Shown here: positions 35,043 through 43,333 of the stretch, piece by piece
How the letters are laid out: each line of letters opens with the position of its first letter
Numbering within the stretch: position 1 is the first letter of the stretch
From: Halopseudomonas sp002296055
GTDB taxonomy: Bacteria > Pseudomonadota > Gammaproteobacteria > Pseudomonadales > Pseudomonadaceae
DNA: 64,000 bases
Reading direction: 5' to 3' (one strand)
Assembly: GCF_050876985.1 (NCBI RefSeq)
Contig: NZ_JBPAPP010000001.1
Made by a program: the position numbers and the translations under genes
Notes under the pieces: generated by a model
Database searches by the model: none
What the model was told of the DNA's origin: nothing
Seen by the model: the letters and a program-made list of their open reading frames with translations, nothing else

Positions 35043-36434
35043 ATGACACTTGAGGCCAATGCGCCCGCAACCCGGCGCATTCTGACCGCCGCCATCGTGC
35101 TCCCCATGACCCCCGACAACCCGGTGCTGCAAGACGGCGCTGTGCTGGTTGAGGGCGACCGTATTGCCGCCGTCGGCTCGCTCGGCGACATGAAATCCCT
35201 GGCCCCCGAGGCCGAGCTGCTCGACTACGGTCAGGCCGTGCTGCTGCCCGGTTTGATCAACACCCACAGCCATTCCGGCTTTTTGCGCGGCACCGCCGAA
35301 GACCTGCCCGTGTGGGACTGGCTGCGCCTGTTTATCGACCCGATGCACCGCGTGCTGACCGCCGAGGACGCCGAGATCGCTTCCTGGCTGTGTTACGCCG
35401 AAAGCTTGCTTTCCGGCACCACCACCTCGGTCGACATGTGGCGCTACATGGCCGGCTCCGCCCGCGCCGCCGAAGCGCTCGGCAACCGCGTGGTGATGGT
35501 GCCCTACGTGGGCGAGGCCGAGGGCTACGACTACTTCGATACCCTCGATGACAACGAAGCGCTGATCCAGCAGTGGCACGGCAAGGCCGATGGCCGCATC
35601 AACGTCTGGGTCGGGCTGGAGCACATGTATTACGCCACGCCGGAAGCCTGTCGCCGCGCAGTCGCCATGTGCGAGCGCTACAACACCGGTTTGCATACCC
35701 ACTCCAACGAGGCGGAAGCAGAAATCGGTGAGGCCATGAAACGCTTCGGCTGCAGCCCCATCCGCGCACTGGAGCGGCTCGGCCTGCTGGAGCCGGAACG
35801 GGTGCTGCTGGCCCACTGCGTCTGGCTGGATGAAGACGAGATCGCCCTGCTGGCCGAGAAGAACATCGGCGTGGCGCACAACCCGTCGAGCAACATGAAA
35901 CTGGCCAGCGGCTCGGCACCGATTGAGCAGTTGATTGCCGCCGGTGTGGCGGTTGGTATCGGCACCGATGGCGAGAAGGAAAATAACAATCTGGACATGC
36001 TGGAGGAGATCAAGATCGCCTCGCTGCTGGCCAAATTGCGCTGCATGGATGCCGCCGCCTACGGTGCCTGGAATGTGCTGCGCAGCGCCACCATCGAAGG
36101 CGCCCGCGCCATCGGCATGGATGATCAGATCGGTTCATTGGAGCCCGGCAAGCAGGCCGACATCATCGCCGTGCGCGCCGATACCCCGCGCATGACACCG
36201 TTCCTCACCGATGGTCCGTTCATGAACGTGCACCACAATCTGGTGCATGGCGCGCTGGGTGGCGACGTTTGCATGACCATGGTCGCCGGGCGCATCGTCA
36301 TGCAGGACCAGCAACTGCTGAACGGCGACCTGCCGCGTTACATGAGCGACGCCGAACGCGCCTGCCGCGCCTTGCTGGAACGCCGCGCCGAGTGGCTGGC
36401 CGAGCACGAGGATGGGGCGTTGTCGCCGTTGTGA
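35043..36434 (+). CDS. amidohydrolase, TRZ/ATZ nucleobase-deaminase type
   Basis: 463-residue metal-dependent deaminase/hydrolase. Metal ligands: H75 and H77 (NTHSHSG), the histidines of LHTHSNEAEAE and LLAHCVWLDEDE, and D309 in GIGTDGEKENNN. The fold and length match the chlorohydrolase/cytosine-guanine deaminase group, which removes amino or halogen groups from heterocycles. It is only distantly like the 8-oxoguanine deaminase at 281. It lies just downstream of binding protein 1 and a terminator. Substrate unknown; a pyrimidine, pteridine or related ring is inferred from context. Confidence 0.82.
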   Translation: MTLEANAPATRRILTAAIVLPMTPDNPVLQDGAVLVEGDRIAAVGSLGDMKSLAPEAELLDYGQAVLLPGLINTHSHSGFLRGTAEDLPVWDWLRLFIDPMHRVLTAEDAEIASWLCYAESLLSGTTTSVDMWRYMAGSARAAEALGNRVVMVPYVGEAEGYDYFDTLDDNEALIQQWHGKADGRINVWVGLEHMYYATPEACRRAVAMCERYNTGLHTHSNEAEAEIGEAMKRFGCSPIRALERLGLLEPERVLLAHCVWLDEDEIALLAEKNIGVAHNPSSNMKLASGSAPIEQLIAAGVAVGIGTDGEKENNNLDMLEEIKIASLLAKLRCMDAAAYGAWNVLRSATIEGARAIGMDDQIGSLEPGKQADIIAVRADTPRMTPFLTDGPFMNVHHNLVHGALGGDVCMTMVAGRIVMQDQQLLNGDLPRYMSDAERACRALLERRAEWLAEHEDGALSPL

Positions 36435-36965
36435 TGTCCGGCCAAGGGACGCAGAGCGTCCCGGCATGCGCTCCCACCCGGAGCGTGGGAACGATCATCA
36501 ACGCCATACCACTACAAAACACCGTCATCCCCGCCTGCGCGGGGATGACGTGAAGGTGGGCCTCGGCGCACCGCCCTGGCCGAGGTGGAACTCGGCTCCC
36601 ACGGCAGACTCCTCGGCAACGTATGCCAGCACGGGTCCACGCCGCTAACCCCAAACACCGTCATTCCCGCGCAGGCGGGAATCCAGCAAACCAGCCAGGC
36701 GCCATCTGGATCCCCGCCTGTGCGGGGATGACGTGAAGGTAGGCCTCGGCGCGTCGCACTGGCCGAGTTGTAACTCGGCTCTCACGACAGACTCCTCGGC
36801 AACGTATGCCGTCAGCGGGGCCACGCCGCTAACCCCAAACACCGTCATTCCCGCGCAGGCGGGAATCCAGCAAACCAGCCAAGCGCTAACTGGATCCCCG
36901 CCGGCGCGGGGATGACGTGAGGATAGGCCTCGGCGCATCGCGGTGGCCGAGTTGTAACTCGGCCT
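36435..36965. repeat. gene-free region with tandem repeat of about 183 bp carrying palindromes
   Basis: No gene in 530 bases. After a GAGCGTGGGAACGATCATC segment, a unit of 183-184 bases occurs about two and a half times: the landmark GTGAAGGTGGGCCTCGGCG recurs near 36550, 36733 and, altered, 36917. Each unit contains the palindromes GTCATTCCCGCGCAGGCGGG and GGATCCCCGCC...GGGGATGACG plus a constant stretch ACAGACTCCTCGGCAACGTA. The copies differ at scattered bases. It is not CRISPR-like because the unit is long and has no unique spacers. Confidence 0.75.
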
Positions 36966-36972
36966 TTCCGCA

Positions 36973-37002
36973 CAAAAAAGGCGACCCGAAGGTCGCCTTT
37001 TT
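36973..37002. terminator. bidirectional terminator
   Basis: AAAAAAGGCGACC-CGAA-GGTCGCCTTTTT, an 8-bp-plus stem with T tracts on both strands. Ends the leftward ferritin-like/amidohydrolase operon. Confidence 0.92.
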
Positions 37003-37015
37003 CAGTTCCGCTCAC

Positions 37016-37882
37016 TCACACGCTGAGCAGCACAAAGTCATCCTTGGTCACCAGACATTCCGGGCACATCCAGTCGTCCGGGATATCCTCAAAGCGGGTG
37101 CCCGGGGCGATGCCGGAGTCGGGGTCGCCGACGGTTTCGTCGTAGATCCAGCCGCACACCTGACACACCCACTGCGGCTTGTCGCTGCTTGGCAGTGCGG
37201 CGATGCTGTCACGGGCGATGGCCTTTTCACGCAACCGGCGCTCGAAGGCCAGGCGGCCTTTCTGCTCCAGTTCAAAGGCGTCCCAAACCCGCTTGGCAAC
37301 CCGCCCCTGACGGTCGGCGGTGGTGGCGAAGCGTTGCACCGCCATGCGCCCCAGCGAGACGTGAAACTTCTCGTCCGGGGTGATCTTGGCGAGCACCGCC
37401 TGCGTCGCTTCCGGGATGCGCGGCACAATGCCGTCAAAAGCATTGATCGCACCCAGCTCGCCGGTGATGTTGTGCGCGGCAATGCGCTCCAGCGTGTCGT
37501 CACCTGCAGCGTAAAACTCGCTGACCCAGGCAACCCATTCCGGCTCGGGCTTCCAGCCGTCCATCGAGGCGCCGAGTGACTGCAGGTGCGAGTGCAGCAG
37601 CTTGAAGTGCTTGCCTTCATCCGCCACCTGCCGACAGAGGCCAACAAAGACCTCATCCTCCGGCGTGTCACGCAGCCAAGAGCCGATAAAGCCAGCCGCT
37701 TCGCGCTCATACCAGCACTGAAACTGCAGCCATTCGATCAGCTCTTCGCGACCCAGCGGGGCAAAGCCACCAAAGCTTTTTTCCGCTTCCGACAGCGCCT
37801 CACGGCGCGCCGTCAGATCGCCAACCAACTGCTCGTAGAATTGCGTGGAGTCCACCGCCGCCAGCGCGGCGGCGGCCGTCAC
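37016..37882 (-). CDS. ferritin-like diiron protein fused to a rubredoxin
   Basis: 288 residues from a GTG that overlaps the upstream stop (GTGA). Residues about 45-185 are a four-helix ferritin-like domain with diiron ligands likely E59/E61, E89 and H92 (DEGKH), E142 and E171 with H174 (DEKFH). Residues 236-288 are a complete rubredoxin with C240, C243, C273 and C276 (CQVCGWIYDE ... MCPEC). Unlike rubrerythrin, the rubredoxin part is the full-length type. Likely a self-contained O2- or peroxide-using diiron enzyme fed by the rubredoxin. Coupled to an amidohydrolase, so a ring oxygenase is one possibility and a peroxidase another. Confidence 0.82.
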   Translation of the reverse strand: MTAAAALAAVDSTQFYEQLVGDLTARREALSEAEKSFGGFAPLGREELIEWLQFQCWYEREAAGFIGSWLRDTPEDEVFVGLCRQVADEGKHFKLLHSHLQSLGASMDGWKPEPEWVAWVSEFYAAGDDTLERIAAHNITGELGAINAFDGIVPRIPEATQAVLAKITPDEKFHVSLGRMAVQRFATTADRQGRVAKRVWDAFELEQKGRLAFERRLREKAIARDSIAALPSSDKPQWVCQVCGWIYDETVGDPDSGIAPGTRFEDIPDDWMCPECLVTKDDFVLLSV

Positions 37883-39081
37883 ACGGCCTCCTTGAGCGCA
37901 TCCGGTGCGGTTTTCAGGTCGTGCACGGCGTCATGCCAGGTGCCGCCGCGCAGACAACCGACCGCGCGTAGGCGACGGCTGGCTTCGATGGTTTCGTGGC
38001 CATCGCTGAGCTGCACGGTGCCTTCTTCGATACGCAGCACGCTGACCTCGGCGCTGCGGCCGACTTTCAGTTCACCGTATTCCTCGCCACGCTTGATCGC
38101 TGCCGCAGCGTTAACAGTGTTCATGCGGATCACCTCGATCAGCGGCACACCCAGCGCCCAGATCTTCGACATGGTGGTCGACAGCGAGAACACCGGGCCG
38201 TCGACGTTGAACACGTTGAGGTCGGTGGAAATGGTGTTGGGCATGTAGCCGCGCTCGATCATGCGGCGCGCGGTGCGGAAGTGGAAGTCACCGGCGGAGT
38301 GGCCGATATCCAGCAGCACGCCGCGCTCGTAGGCGTCGACAAACGGCTTGGTCGGCTCGCCCTTGTCGTCCAGCTGGCCGCCACCGCCACGGCAGGCGTG
38401 GGTGATGATGTCGCCCTTGCGCAGCTGATACAGCAGCTTGTTGGTATCCAGCACCGGAGTATGCGGGAAGGAGCCGAGGTGAATCATGATCGGCAGGTCC
38501 GGTGCGATGGCGTGCGCCGCATCCAGGAAGGGCGAGCGGTCTGGGTTGTCGGTGATGGTCGGGCGCACCTTGAAGCCAACGATCACGTCGCGGTTGGCAT
38601 CGACCACGGCCTTGGCCGCTTCGATATCAATATTACGCTCGTCACCGGCAATGCGCAGGTAATGGCAGATAAAGCTCTTGTTGGCCAGATAGATCTGCGA
38701 CGGGTCCATTAGCGCGAACACTTTGGTCTTGGTGTCCGGGTGGTCGATGATCGCCTTGCGCGCCAGCTCGATAATAGTAGTGCTGGCGGTGCCGGCATCC
38801 ACGATGACCGGCACGCCGGAGTCCACGCCCATCAGGTCGGTCGGCAGACAGAAGTCACCCAGGCCTGGATAGCAGTGGGTATGGATGTCGATCAGACCGG
38901 GGGTGACCAAATGGCCGCTGACATCGCGAACCTTGGCCTCGGGGTGGTTGGCAGCGGCGTTTGCGCCTACTTCCACAATGCTGCCATCGCGCACTACAAC
39001 ATCAGCTATGGCATCGAGTCCTGAAGCCGGGTCGAGCACCCGGCCGCCTTGCAACACCAGATATGCGTTTGACGCAGACAT
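37879..39081 (-). CDS. amidohydrolase/deacetylase family metallohydrolase (dihydroorotase-related)
   Basis: 400 residues. N-terminal beta sandwich (LVLQGGRVLDP), metal motif LIDIHTHCYPG, presumed carboxylated lysine in VGFKVRP, MIHLG and ITHACRGGGG histidines, and catalytic aspartate in STDLNVFN. These mark the subgroup related to EF_0837/Atu3266, near dihydroorotase and D-aminoacylase. It is first in a two-gene leftward operon with the ferritin-rubredoxin protein and divergent from binding protein 2. Ring-opening amide hydrolysis or N-deacylation is expected; the substrate is unknown. Confidence 0.85.
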   Translation of the reverse strand: MSASNAYLVLQGGRVLDPASGLDAIADVVVRDGSIVEVGANAAANHPEAKVRDVSGHLVTPGLIDIHTHCYPGLGDFCLPTDLMGVDSGVPVIVDAGTASTTIIELARKAIIDHPDTKTKVFALMDPSQIYLANKSFICHYLRIAGDERNIDIEAAKAVVDANRDVIVGFKVRPTITDNPDRSPFLDAAHAIAPDLPIMIHLGSFPHTPVLDTNKLLYQLRKGDIITHACRGGGGQLDDKGEPTKPFVDAYERGVLLDIGHSAGDFHFRTARRMIERGYMPNTISTDLNVFNVDGPVFSLSTTMSKIWALGVPLIEVIRMNTVNAAAAIKRGEEYGELKVGRSAEVSVLRIEEGTVQLSDGHETIEASRRLRAVGCLRGGTWHDAVHDLKTAPDALKEAV

Positions 39082-39206
39082 GGTTATTCCTCTTTCACGG
39101 ATGAGAACCGTACGCCAGGGCGGCGTTATGACAGAGGAGCGTCATCTTGACTCAGGAGTCTGATCCAGGAGGTTCTCTCGGCCCGGAAATTCCCTGCCCA
39201 AGTCTT

Positions 39207-39222
39207 AGCAGTTTTTGTACCA
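39207..39222 (-). promoter_or_regulatory. possible sigma-54 promoter for the amidohydrolase/ferritin-rubredoxin operon
   Basis: On the minus strand TGGTACAAAAACTGCT keeps GG and GC at the right distance but deviates at three consensus positions. A perfect small dyad GACTC-AG-GAGTC lies downstream at 39149-39160, between this element and the gene start. Confidence 0.35.
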
Positions 39223-39332
39223 GCCAGCGTATCGGGCCGAATACCTGCGGCCTTGCGACGAAATGTCGCTCTCGGTGTGCGATTGAAGTGCAACGGTTCA
39301 CTGAAAAGGCGCAATGCGGTGCACATTTTTTG

Positions 39333-39348
39333 CTGACCAACTGATCAG
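39333..39348. promoter_or_regulatory. RutR-like box, upstream site of second binding-protein promoter
   Basis: CTGACCA-AC-TGATCAG, 11 of 14 matches to the RutR box and nearly a perfect palindrome. It begins 45 bases upstream of the -24 element. Confidence 0.6.
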
Positions 39349-39377
39349 GAAATGAAAAACAGGGCGTTTCACGCATG

Positions 39378-39393
39378 TGGCACGGCGCTTGCT
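39378..39393 (+). promoter_or_regulatory. sigma-54 promoter of second NMT1-type operon
   Basis: TGGCACGGCGCTTGCT is a perfect match to the -24/-12 consensus. Transcription should start near 39404, 43 bases before the ATG at 39447. Confidence 0.92.
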
Positions 39394-39405
39394 GGACAGA
39401 AAATG

Positions 39406-39421
39406 TTGAATAACTGGTCAG
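39406..39421. promoter_or_regulatory. RutR-like box over the transcription start of the second binding-protein operon
   Basis: TTGAATA-AC-TGGTCAG, 11 of 14 matches, placed at about +2 to +17 relative to the expected start: a repressor position. Confidence 0.6.
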
Positions 39422-39446
39422 CTATCACGCATTTAAGGAGCACCAC

Positions 39447-40457
39447 ATGCGCCACCCCCGCAAGACCCTGACGTCTTCCGCACTGCTCGGCATGGCCGGC
39501 GCAGTCCTTGCCGGCACCCTGTCCAGCCCGCTGATGGCGGCTGAGTTGGATGAGGTCGTCTTTGGCACCAACTGGTATGCCCAGGCTGAGCACGGCGGTT
39601 TCTATCAAGCCAAGGCCACCGGTCTGTATGAAAAATACGGCCTGGATGTCTCCATTGAAATGGGCGGCCCGCAGGTCAACGGCATGCAGCTGCTGGTCTC
39701 CGGCAAGCGCGACTTCTCAATGGGCTACGCCGTTGGCGCGGTCAAGGCAGTAGAACAGGGCATGCCGGTCACGACTGTGGCGGCGGCCTTCCAGGGTGAC
39801 CCACAGGCGCTGATTGCGCACCCGCACATCACCTCGCTGGAGCAGATCAAGGAGGAAGGTCTGCCGGTGTACATCGCTGCCTTCGCCAACACCACCTTCT
39901 GGCCCTGGCTGAAGTCCAAGTACGGCTACACCGATGACATGATCCGCCCCTACACCTTCAGCGTGGCGCCCTTCCTGGCAGACAAGAACATCGTGCAGCA
40001 GGGCTACCTGTCGTCCGAGCCCTTTGCCATGGAAAAGGCCGGCGTGCAGCCGTCCGTGTTCCTGCTGGCTGACTACGGCTACCCGGCTTACGCCACCACC
40101 ATCGAAACCACCGATGGCCTGATCGAGGAAAACCCCGATCTGGTACGCCGCTTTGTGCAGGCGAGCATGGAAGGCTGGGCCAGCTACTTCAAGGATCCGG
40201 CGCCGGGTAACGCGCTGATCAAAGAAGCCAACCCGGAAATGAGCGACGAGCAGATCGCCTACGGCATCGCCAAGATGCAGGAATACGGTCTGGTCACCGG
40301 TGGCGACGCGGCCACCCGCGGTATCGGCGTGATGACCGACGCGCGCTGGGCCAAGATCCACGAATTCATGCTGGAGGCCGGTCTGGTCGATGCCAGCCTG
40401 GATATCAAGGATGTCTACAGCCTGGATTACCTGCCCAGCGAACCCGTTCTGCCCTGA
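39447..40457 (+). CDS. ABC transporter substrate-binding protein, NMT1/THI5 family (copy 2)
   Basis: 336 residues with a signal peptide of about 32 residues ending SSPLMAA. The start of the mature protein, FGTNWYAQAEHGGFYQA, and YGLDVSIEMGGPQVNG are near-copies of binding protein 1 (33917). AAGGAG is 6 bases from the ATG. It heads the operon binding protein-ATPase-permease-DMT transporter and delivers ligand to that ABC system in the periplasm. A GC-rich hairpin separates it from the ATPase gene, which usually lets the binding protein be made in excess. Confidence 0.9.
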   Translation: MRHPRKTLTSSALLGMAGAVLAGTLSSPLMAAELDEVVFGTNWYAQAEHGGFYQAKATGLYEKYGLDVSIEMGGPQVNGMQLLVSGKRDFSMGYAVGAVKAVEQGMPVTTVAAAFQGDPQALIAHPHITSLEQIKEEGLPVYIAAFANTTFWPWLKSKYGYTDDMIRPYTFSVAPFLADKNIVQQGYLSSEPFAMEKAGVQPSVFLLADYGYPAYATTIETTDGLIEENPDLVRRFVQASMEGWASYFKDPAPGNALIKEANPEMSDEQIAYGIAKMQEYGLVTGGDAATRGIGVMTDARWAKIHEFMLEAGLVDASLDIKDVYSLDYLPSEPVLP

Positions 40458-40471
40458 TTAAGCCACCAACC

Positions 40472-40492
40472 GGCGGCCCGCAGCGGGCCGCC
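40472..40492 (+). promoter_or_regulatory. intercistronic hairpin, no T tract
   Basis: GGCGGCCCGC-A-GCGGGCCGCC, a 10-bp perfect stem without a following T run, between the binding-protein and ATPase genes. Such structures stabilise the upstream mRNA or attenuate downstream expression. Confidence 0.6.
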
Positions 40493-40505
40493 ACGGGAGA
40501 TACCG

Positions 40506-41384
40506 ATGACAAGCGCCAAAGTGACGCCGCTCAAGGCCACGCCGGTCGACGACAGCGCCGCCGAGCATAGCTCAACCGACAGCCACGGCAATCCGCGCCC
40601 GGTGCTGCAGGTCGAGGGCGTCAACAAGGTCTACGCCAACGGCACCGTGGCGCTCAAGGGCGCCGATCTGACCATCCGCCAGGGCGAATTCGTCAGCTTG
40701 CTGGGCCCCTCCGGCTGCGGCAAGAGTACCCTGTTGCGCATCATGGCCGGGCTGGGTGACGTGACCACCGGCACCGTCAAGTTCTGGGAACAGGGCTACG
40801 ACGTGGTTGGCGACAAGGGCCGCAAGCTGGCCTTCGTATTTCAGAACGCGACCCTGATGCCCTGGGCACGGGTGCGCAAGAACGTGCGTCTGCCGCTCGA
40901 TCTGGAACACCAGAGCGGGGCAGAGACCGAGCGCAAGATTGATGACGCGCTGGAGATGGTCGGCCTCAAGGGCTTCGACAACGCCTTCCCGCGTGAGCTG
41001 TCCGGCGGCATGCAGATGCGCGCCTCGATTGCCCGCGCCATGGTCACCGAGCCAAACCTGTTGCTGATGGACGAACCCTTCGGCGCACTGGACGAGATGA
41101 CCCGCAACAAACTCAACGATGATGTGCTCAAGCTCTGGCAGAAGAACGGCTGGACCATCGTGTTCGTTACCCACAGCGTCTACGAGGCGGTCTATCTGTC
41201 CAGCCGCGTGGTCGTGATGGCCGCTCGTCCGGGCCGCATCGTCGACGACATCAGCATCGATCAACCTTTCCCGCGTAACAGCGACTTCCGTGTCTCCACC
41301 GAGTTTGCCGGCTACTGCCGCCAGGTCTCGCAGGCACTGGAACGCGCCAGTGCCATGGGCCAGCCACAGGAGGTCAAGGCATGA
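40506..41384 (+). CDS. ABC transporter ATPase, nitrate/taurine/pyrimidine-type
   Basis: 292 residues. Walker A GPSGCGKST at 68-76, Q-loop FVFQNATLMPWARV, signature LSGGMQMRASIARAM, Walker B LLLMDEPFGALDE, and switch histidine in FVTHSVYEAV. A 33-residue unstructured N-terminal extension precedes the domain; a shorter start is possible but GGGAGA favours ATG 40506. Overlaps the permease gene by 4 bases. Energises the uptake system of binding protein 2 and probably of orphan binding protein 1. Confidence 0.92.
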   Translation: MTSAKVTPLKATPVDDSAAEHSSTDSHGNPRPVLQVEGVNKVYANGTVALKGADLTIRQGEFVSLLGPSGCGKSTLLRIMAGLGDVTTGTVKFWEQGYDVVGDKGRKLAFVFQNATLMPWARVRKNVRLPLDLEHQSGAETERKIDDALEMVGLKGFDNAFPRELSGGMQMRASIARAMVTEPNLLLMDEPFGALDEMTRNKLNDDVLKLWQKNGWTIVFVTHSVYEAVYLSSRVVVMAARPGRIVDDISIDQPFPRNSDFRVSTEFAGYCRQVSQALERASAMGQPQEVKA

Positions 41385-42184
41385 GCGCGCCGCTGATCCA
41401 CAACGAGAGCTTCGTCAAGGTAGCCGCGCCACTGGCTGTGGGCGTGCTGTTTCTGCTGATTTGGGAAATCGCCGTGCAGGCACTGGAGATGCCCAAGTAC
41501 ATCCTGCCGGGGCCGATCGAGATCTTCAAAGCGCTGATCGACGGCTGGCAGCCGCTGCTGGGCGCGCTCTACATCACCCTCAAGGTCACCTTTCTGGCCT
41601 TTCTTATCGCGGTGGTGCTGGGTGTCGCGGCGTCCTTGCTGTTTGTGCAGAGCAAGTGGATCGAGATGAGCCTGTTTCCGTACGCGGTACTGATGCAGGT
41701 AACGCCGGTTGTTGCCATCGCGCCGCTGATCATCATCTGGGTGGATGACACCACCTGGGCGCTGACCGTCTGCGCGGTGATCATCGCCATCTTCCCGATC
41801 ATCTCCAACACCACCCTGGGCCTGCGCAGCGTTGATCCAAACCTGCTCAGCATGTTCCGCATGTATCGCACCAGCCGCTGGCAGGAGCTGGTACGCCTGC
41901 GCATTCCGGGCGCGCTGCCGTACTTCTTCGGTGGCCTGCGCATCAGCTCGGGTCTGGCGCTGATCGGTGCGGTGGTGGCCGAGTTTGTTGCCGGGACCGG
42001 CGGCGCCAAGGCCGGGCTGGCGTACATGATTCTGCAGTCGGGCTACAACCTGCAGATTCCGCGCATGTTCGCCGCACTGCTGCTGATCACCCTGACCGGT
42101 ATCGCGCTGTTCGCCTTGATGGTCTGGCTGTCTGACCGCGCCCTGCGCAACTGGCACGAAAGCGCCCTCGAAGTGGAGCACTGA
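41381..42184 (+). CDS. ABC transporter permease, ThiX/SsuC/NrtB type
   Basis: 267 residues, about six membrane helices, BPD_transp_1 domain with the ATPase-coupling EAA-like loop ELVRLRIPGALPYFFGGLRISSGLALIGAVVAEF. ATGA overlap with the ATPase gene. Forms the homodimeric membrane channel of the second binding-protein system. Confidence 0.92.
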   Translation: MSAPLIHNESFVKVAAPLAVGVLFLLIWEIAVQALEMPKYILPGPIEIFKALIDGWQPLLGALYITLKVTFLAFLIAVVLGVAASLLFVQSKWIEMSLFPYAVLMQVTPVVAIAPLIIIWVDDTTWALTVCAVIIAIFPIISNTTLGLRSVDPNLLSMFRMYRTSRWQELVRLRIPGALPYFFGGLRISSGLALIGAVVAEFVAGTGGAKAGLAYMILQSGYNLQIPRMFAALLLITLTGIALFALMVWLSDRALRNWHESALEVEH

Positions 42185-42185
42185 G

Positions 42186-43154
42186 GTGGCCCAGAACGCG
42201 ACCGCCGGAACCGCCGGCGGTCACAGCTATGCCTTTGGCCTGGGATACTTGTTGCTGTGCTTCAACGCGCTGGGCTGGGGGCTGAACTTTCCGGTACTCA
42301 AGCTCGGGCTGGCGTTCAGCCCGCCGATGCTGTTTACCTGCATGCGTATGGCACTGGGCACGCTGGCGATGTTTATCATCGCCGCCGTGCTGGGTGTGCT
42401 GCGCCTGCCGCGGCGCGCAGATTTGCCGGTGCTGATCTCGGTTGGTGTGCTGCAGAACATGGCCTTTATCACCCTGGTTACCCTCGGCGTGCAGTATCTG
42501 CCGGCGGGTCGCGCGGCGATTCTGGCCTACACCACGCCCATCTGGGTGGTGCCGGCGGCGGCGCTGTTTCTTGGAGAGCGCTTTACTCTGCCGCGCGCCA
42601 TGGGCGTGGGGCTGGGCTTGGCCGGGCTGCTGACGGTGTTCAACCCGATGAGCATCGACTGGTCCAATCACGACGTGTTTATCGGCGGCGGGCTGATCAT
42701 GCTGGGCACCATCCTCTGGACCGCCGGGCTGATTCACGTGCGTCGGCACCACTGGCAGGGCGATGTGCTGTCGCTGATTCCCTGGCAGCTGCTGACCTCG
42801 GTTCTCGCGCTGCTGCCGCTGGCCCTGCTGGTCGAAAGCCCAGCCGAGATCGACTGGCAGCCGCAGTTTATCTGGATGCTGGTGTTCAGCGGGGCGATTG
42901 CCTCCGGTATCTGCGTGGCGGCGCAAGTGGCAGCCATTCGCTCGCTGCCGGCGGTCAGCCTGTCGCTGAGTTCGGCCTCGGTACCGGCGGTGGGCATGCT
43001 GTCGGCCGCGTGGTTTCTGCACGAGGTTCCGACCCGCAGTGACCTGACCGGTTTTGCGCTGATCGCGCTGGGCATTCTGGTGGTGGGGCTGGCGGACCGG
43101 CGCCAGGCCATGCGCAACCGCAGTGCTGCCGCAAAAGCGACACCGGCCAGCTAG
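42186..43154 (+). CDS. DMT superfamily (EamA) transporter
   Basis: 322 residues, ten predicted helices in two EamA repeats, from GTG 42186 one base after the permease stop and therefore co-transcribed. Begins with a polar tail then YLLLCFNALGWGLNFPVLKLGL. As an exporter-type protein in an import operon, it may release a product or excess base. The N-terminal start is the only one consistent with the spacing. Confidence 0.82.
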   Translation: MAQNATAGTAGGHSYAFGLGYLLLCFNALGWGLNFPVLKLGLAFSPPMLFTCMRMALGTLAMFIIAAVLGVLRLPRRADLPVLISVGVLQNMAFITLVTLGVQYLPAGRAAILAYTTPIWVVPAAALFLGERFTLPRAMGVGLGLAGLLTVFNPMSIDWSNHDVFIGGGLIMLGTILWTAGLIHVRRHHWQGDVLSLIPWQLLTSVLALLPLALLVESPAEIDWQPQFIWMLVFSGAIASGICVAAQVAAIRSLPAVSLSLSSASVPAVGMLSAAWFLHEVPTRSDLTGFALIALGILVVGLADRRQAMRNRSAAAKATPAS

Positions 43155-43302
43155 ATAGCACGCACGACTCTGGTTCACGCCGCACCAAAAGCGAGCGGCG
43201 CGTTGGTCAGGTATTCCAGCGGGTTGCTCGCGGCAGCGTTGTTCCCTCTCCAAGGCCCTGAAAACACGGGGCTTTCGGCCAATATCCAGGTTTTTTGAAA
43301 GC

Positions 43303-43318
43303 TGGCCCGCAATTTGCT
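43303..43318 (+). promoter_or_regulatory. sigma-54 promoter of third NMT1-type operon
   Basis: TGGCCCGCAATTTGCT has the invariant GG and GC with exact spacing and only one consensus change (A to C). Start of transcription near 43329, 59 bases before the ATG. Confidence 0.82.
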
Positions 43319-43333
43319 CAATACAAACAAAAC

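Noticed and set aside
36485..36965. Tandem repeats as a CRISPR array
   Set aside because: Units are about 183 bp, diverged, with internal palindromes and no short unique spacers; no cas genes nearby.
39310..39326. NtrC enhancer site upstream of the second sigma-54 promoter
   Set aside because: GCGCAATGCGGTGCA has only one good half site (GGTGCA) and lies closer to the promoter than usual, so I do not annotate it, although NtrC remains the likely activator.
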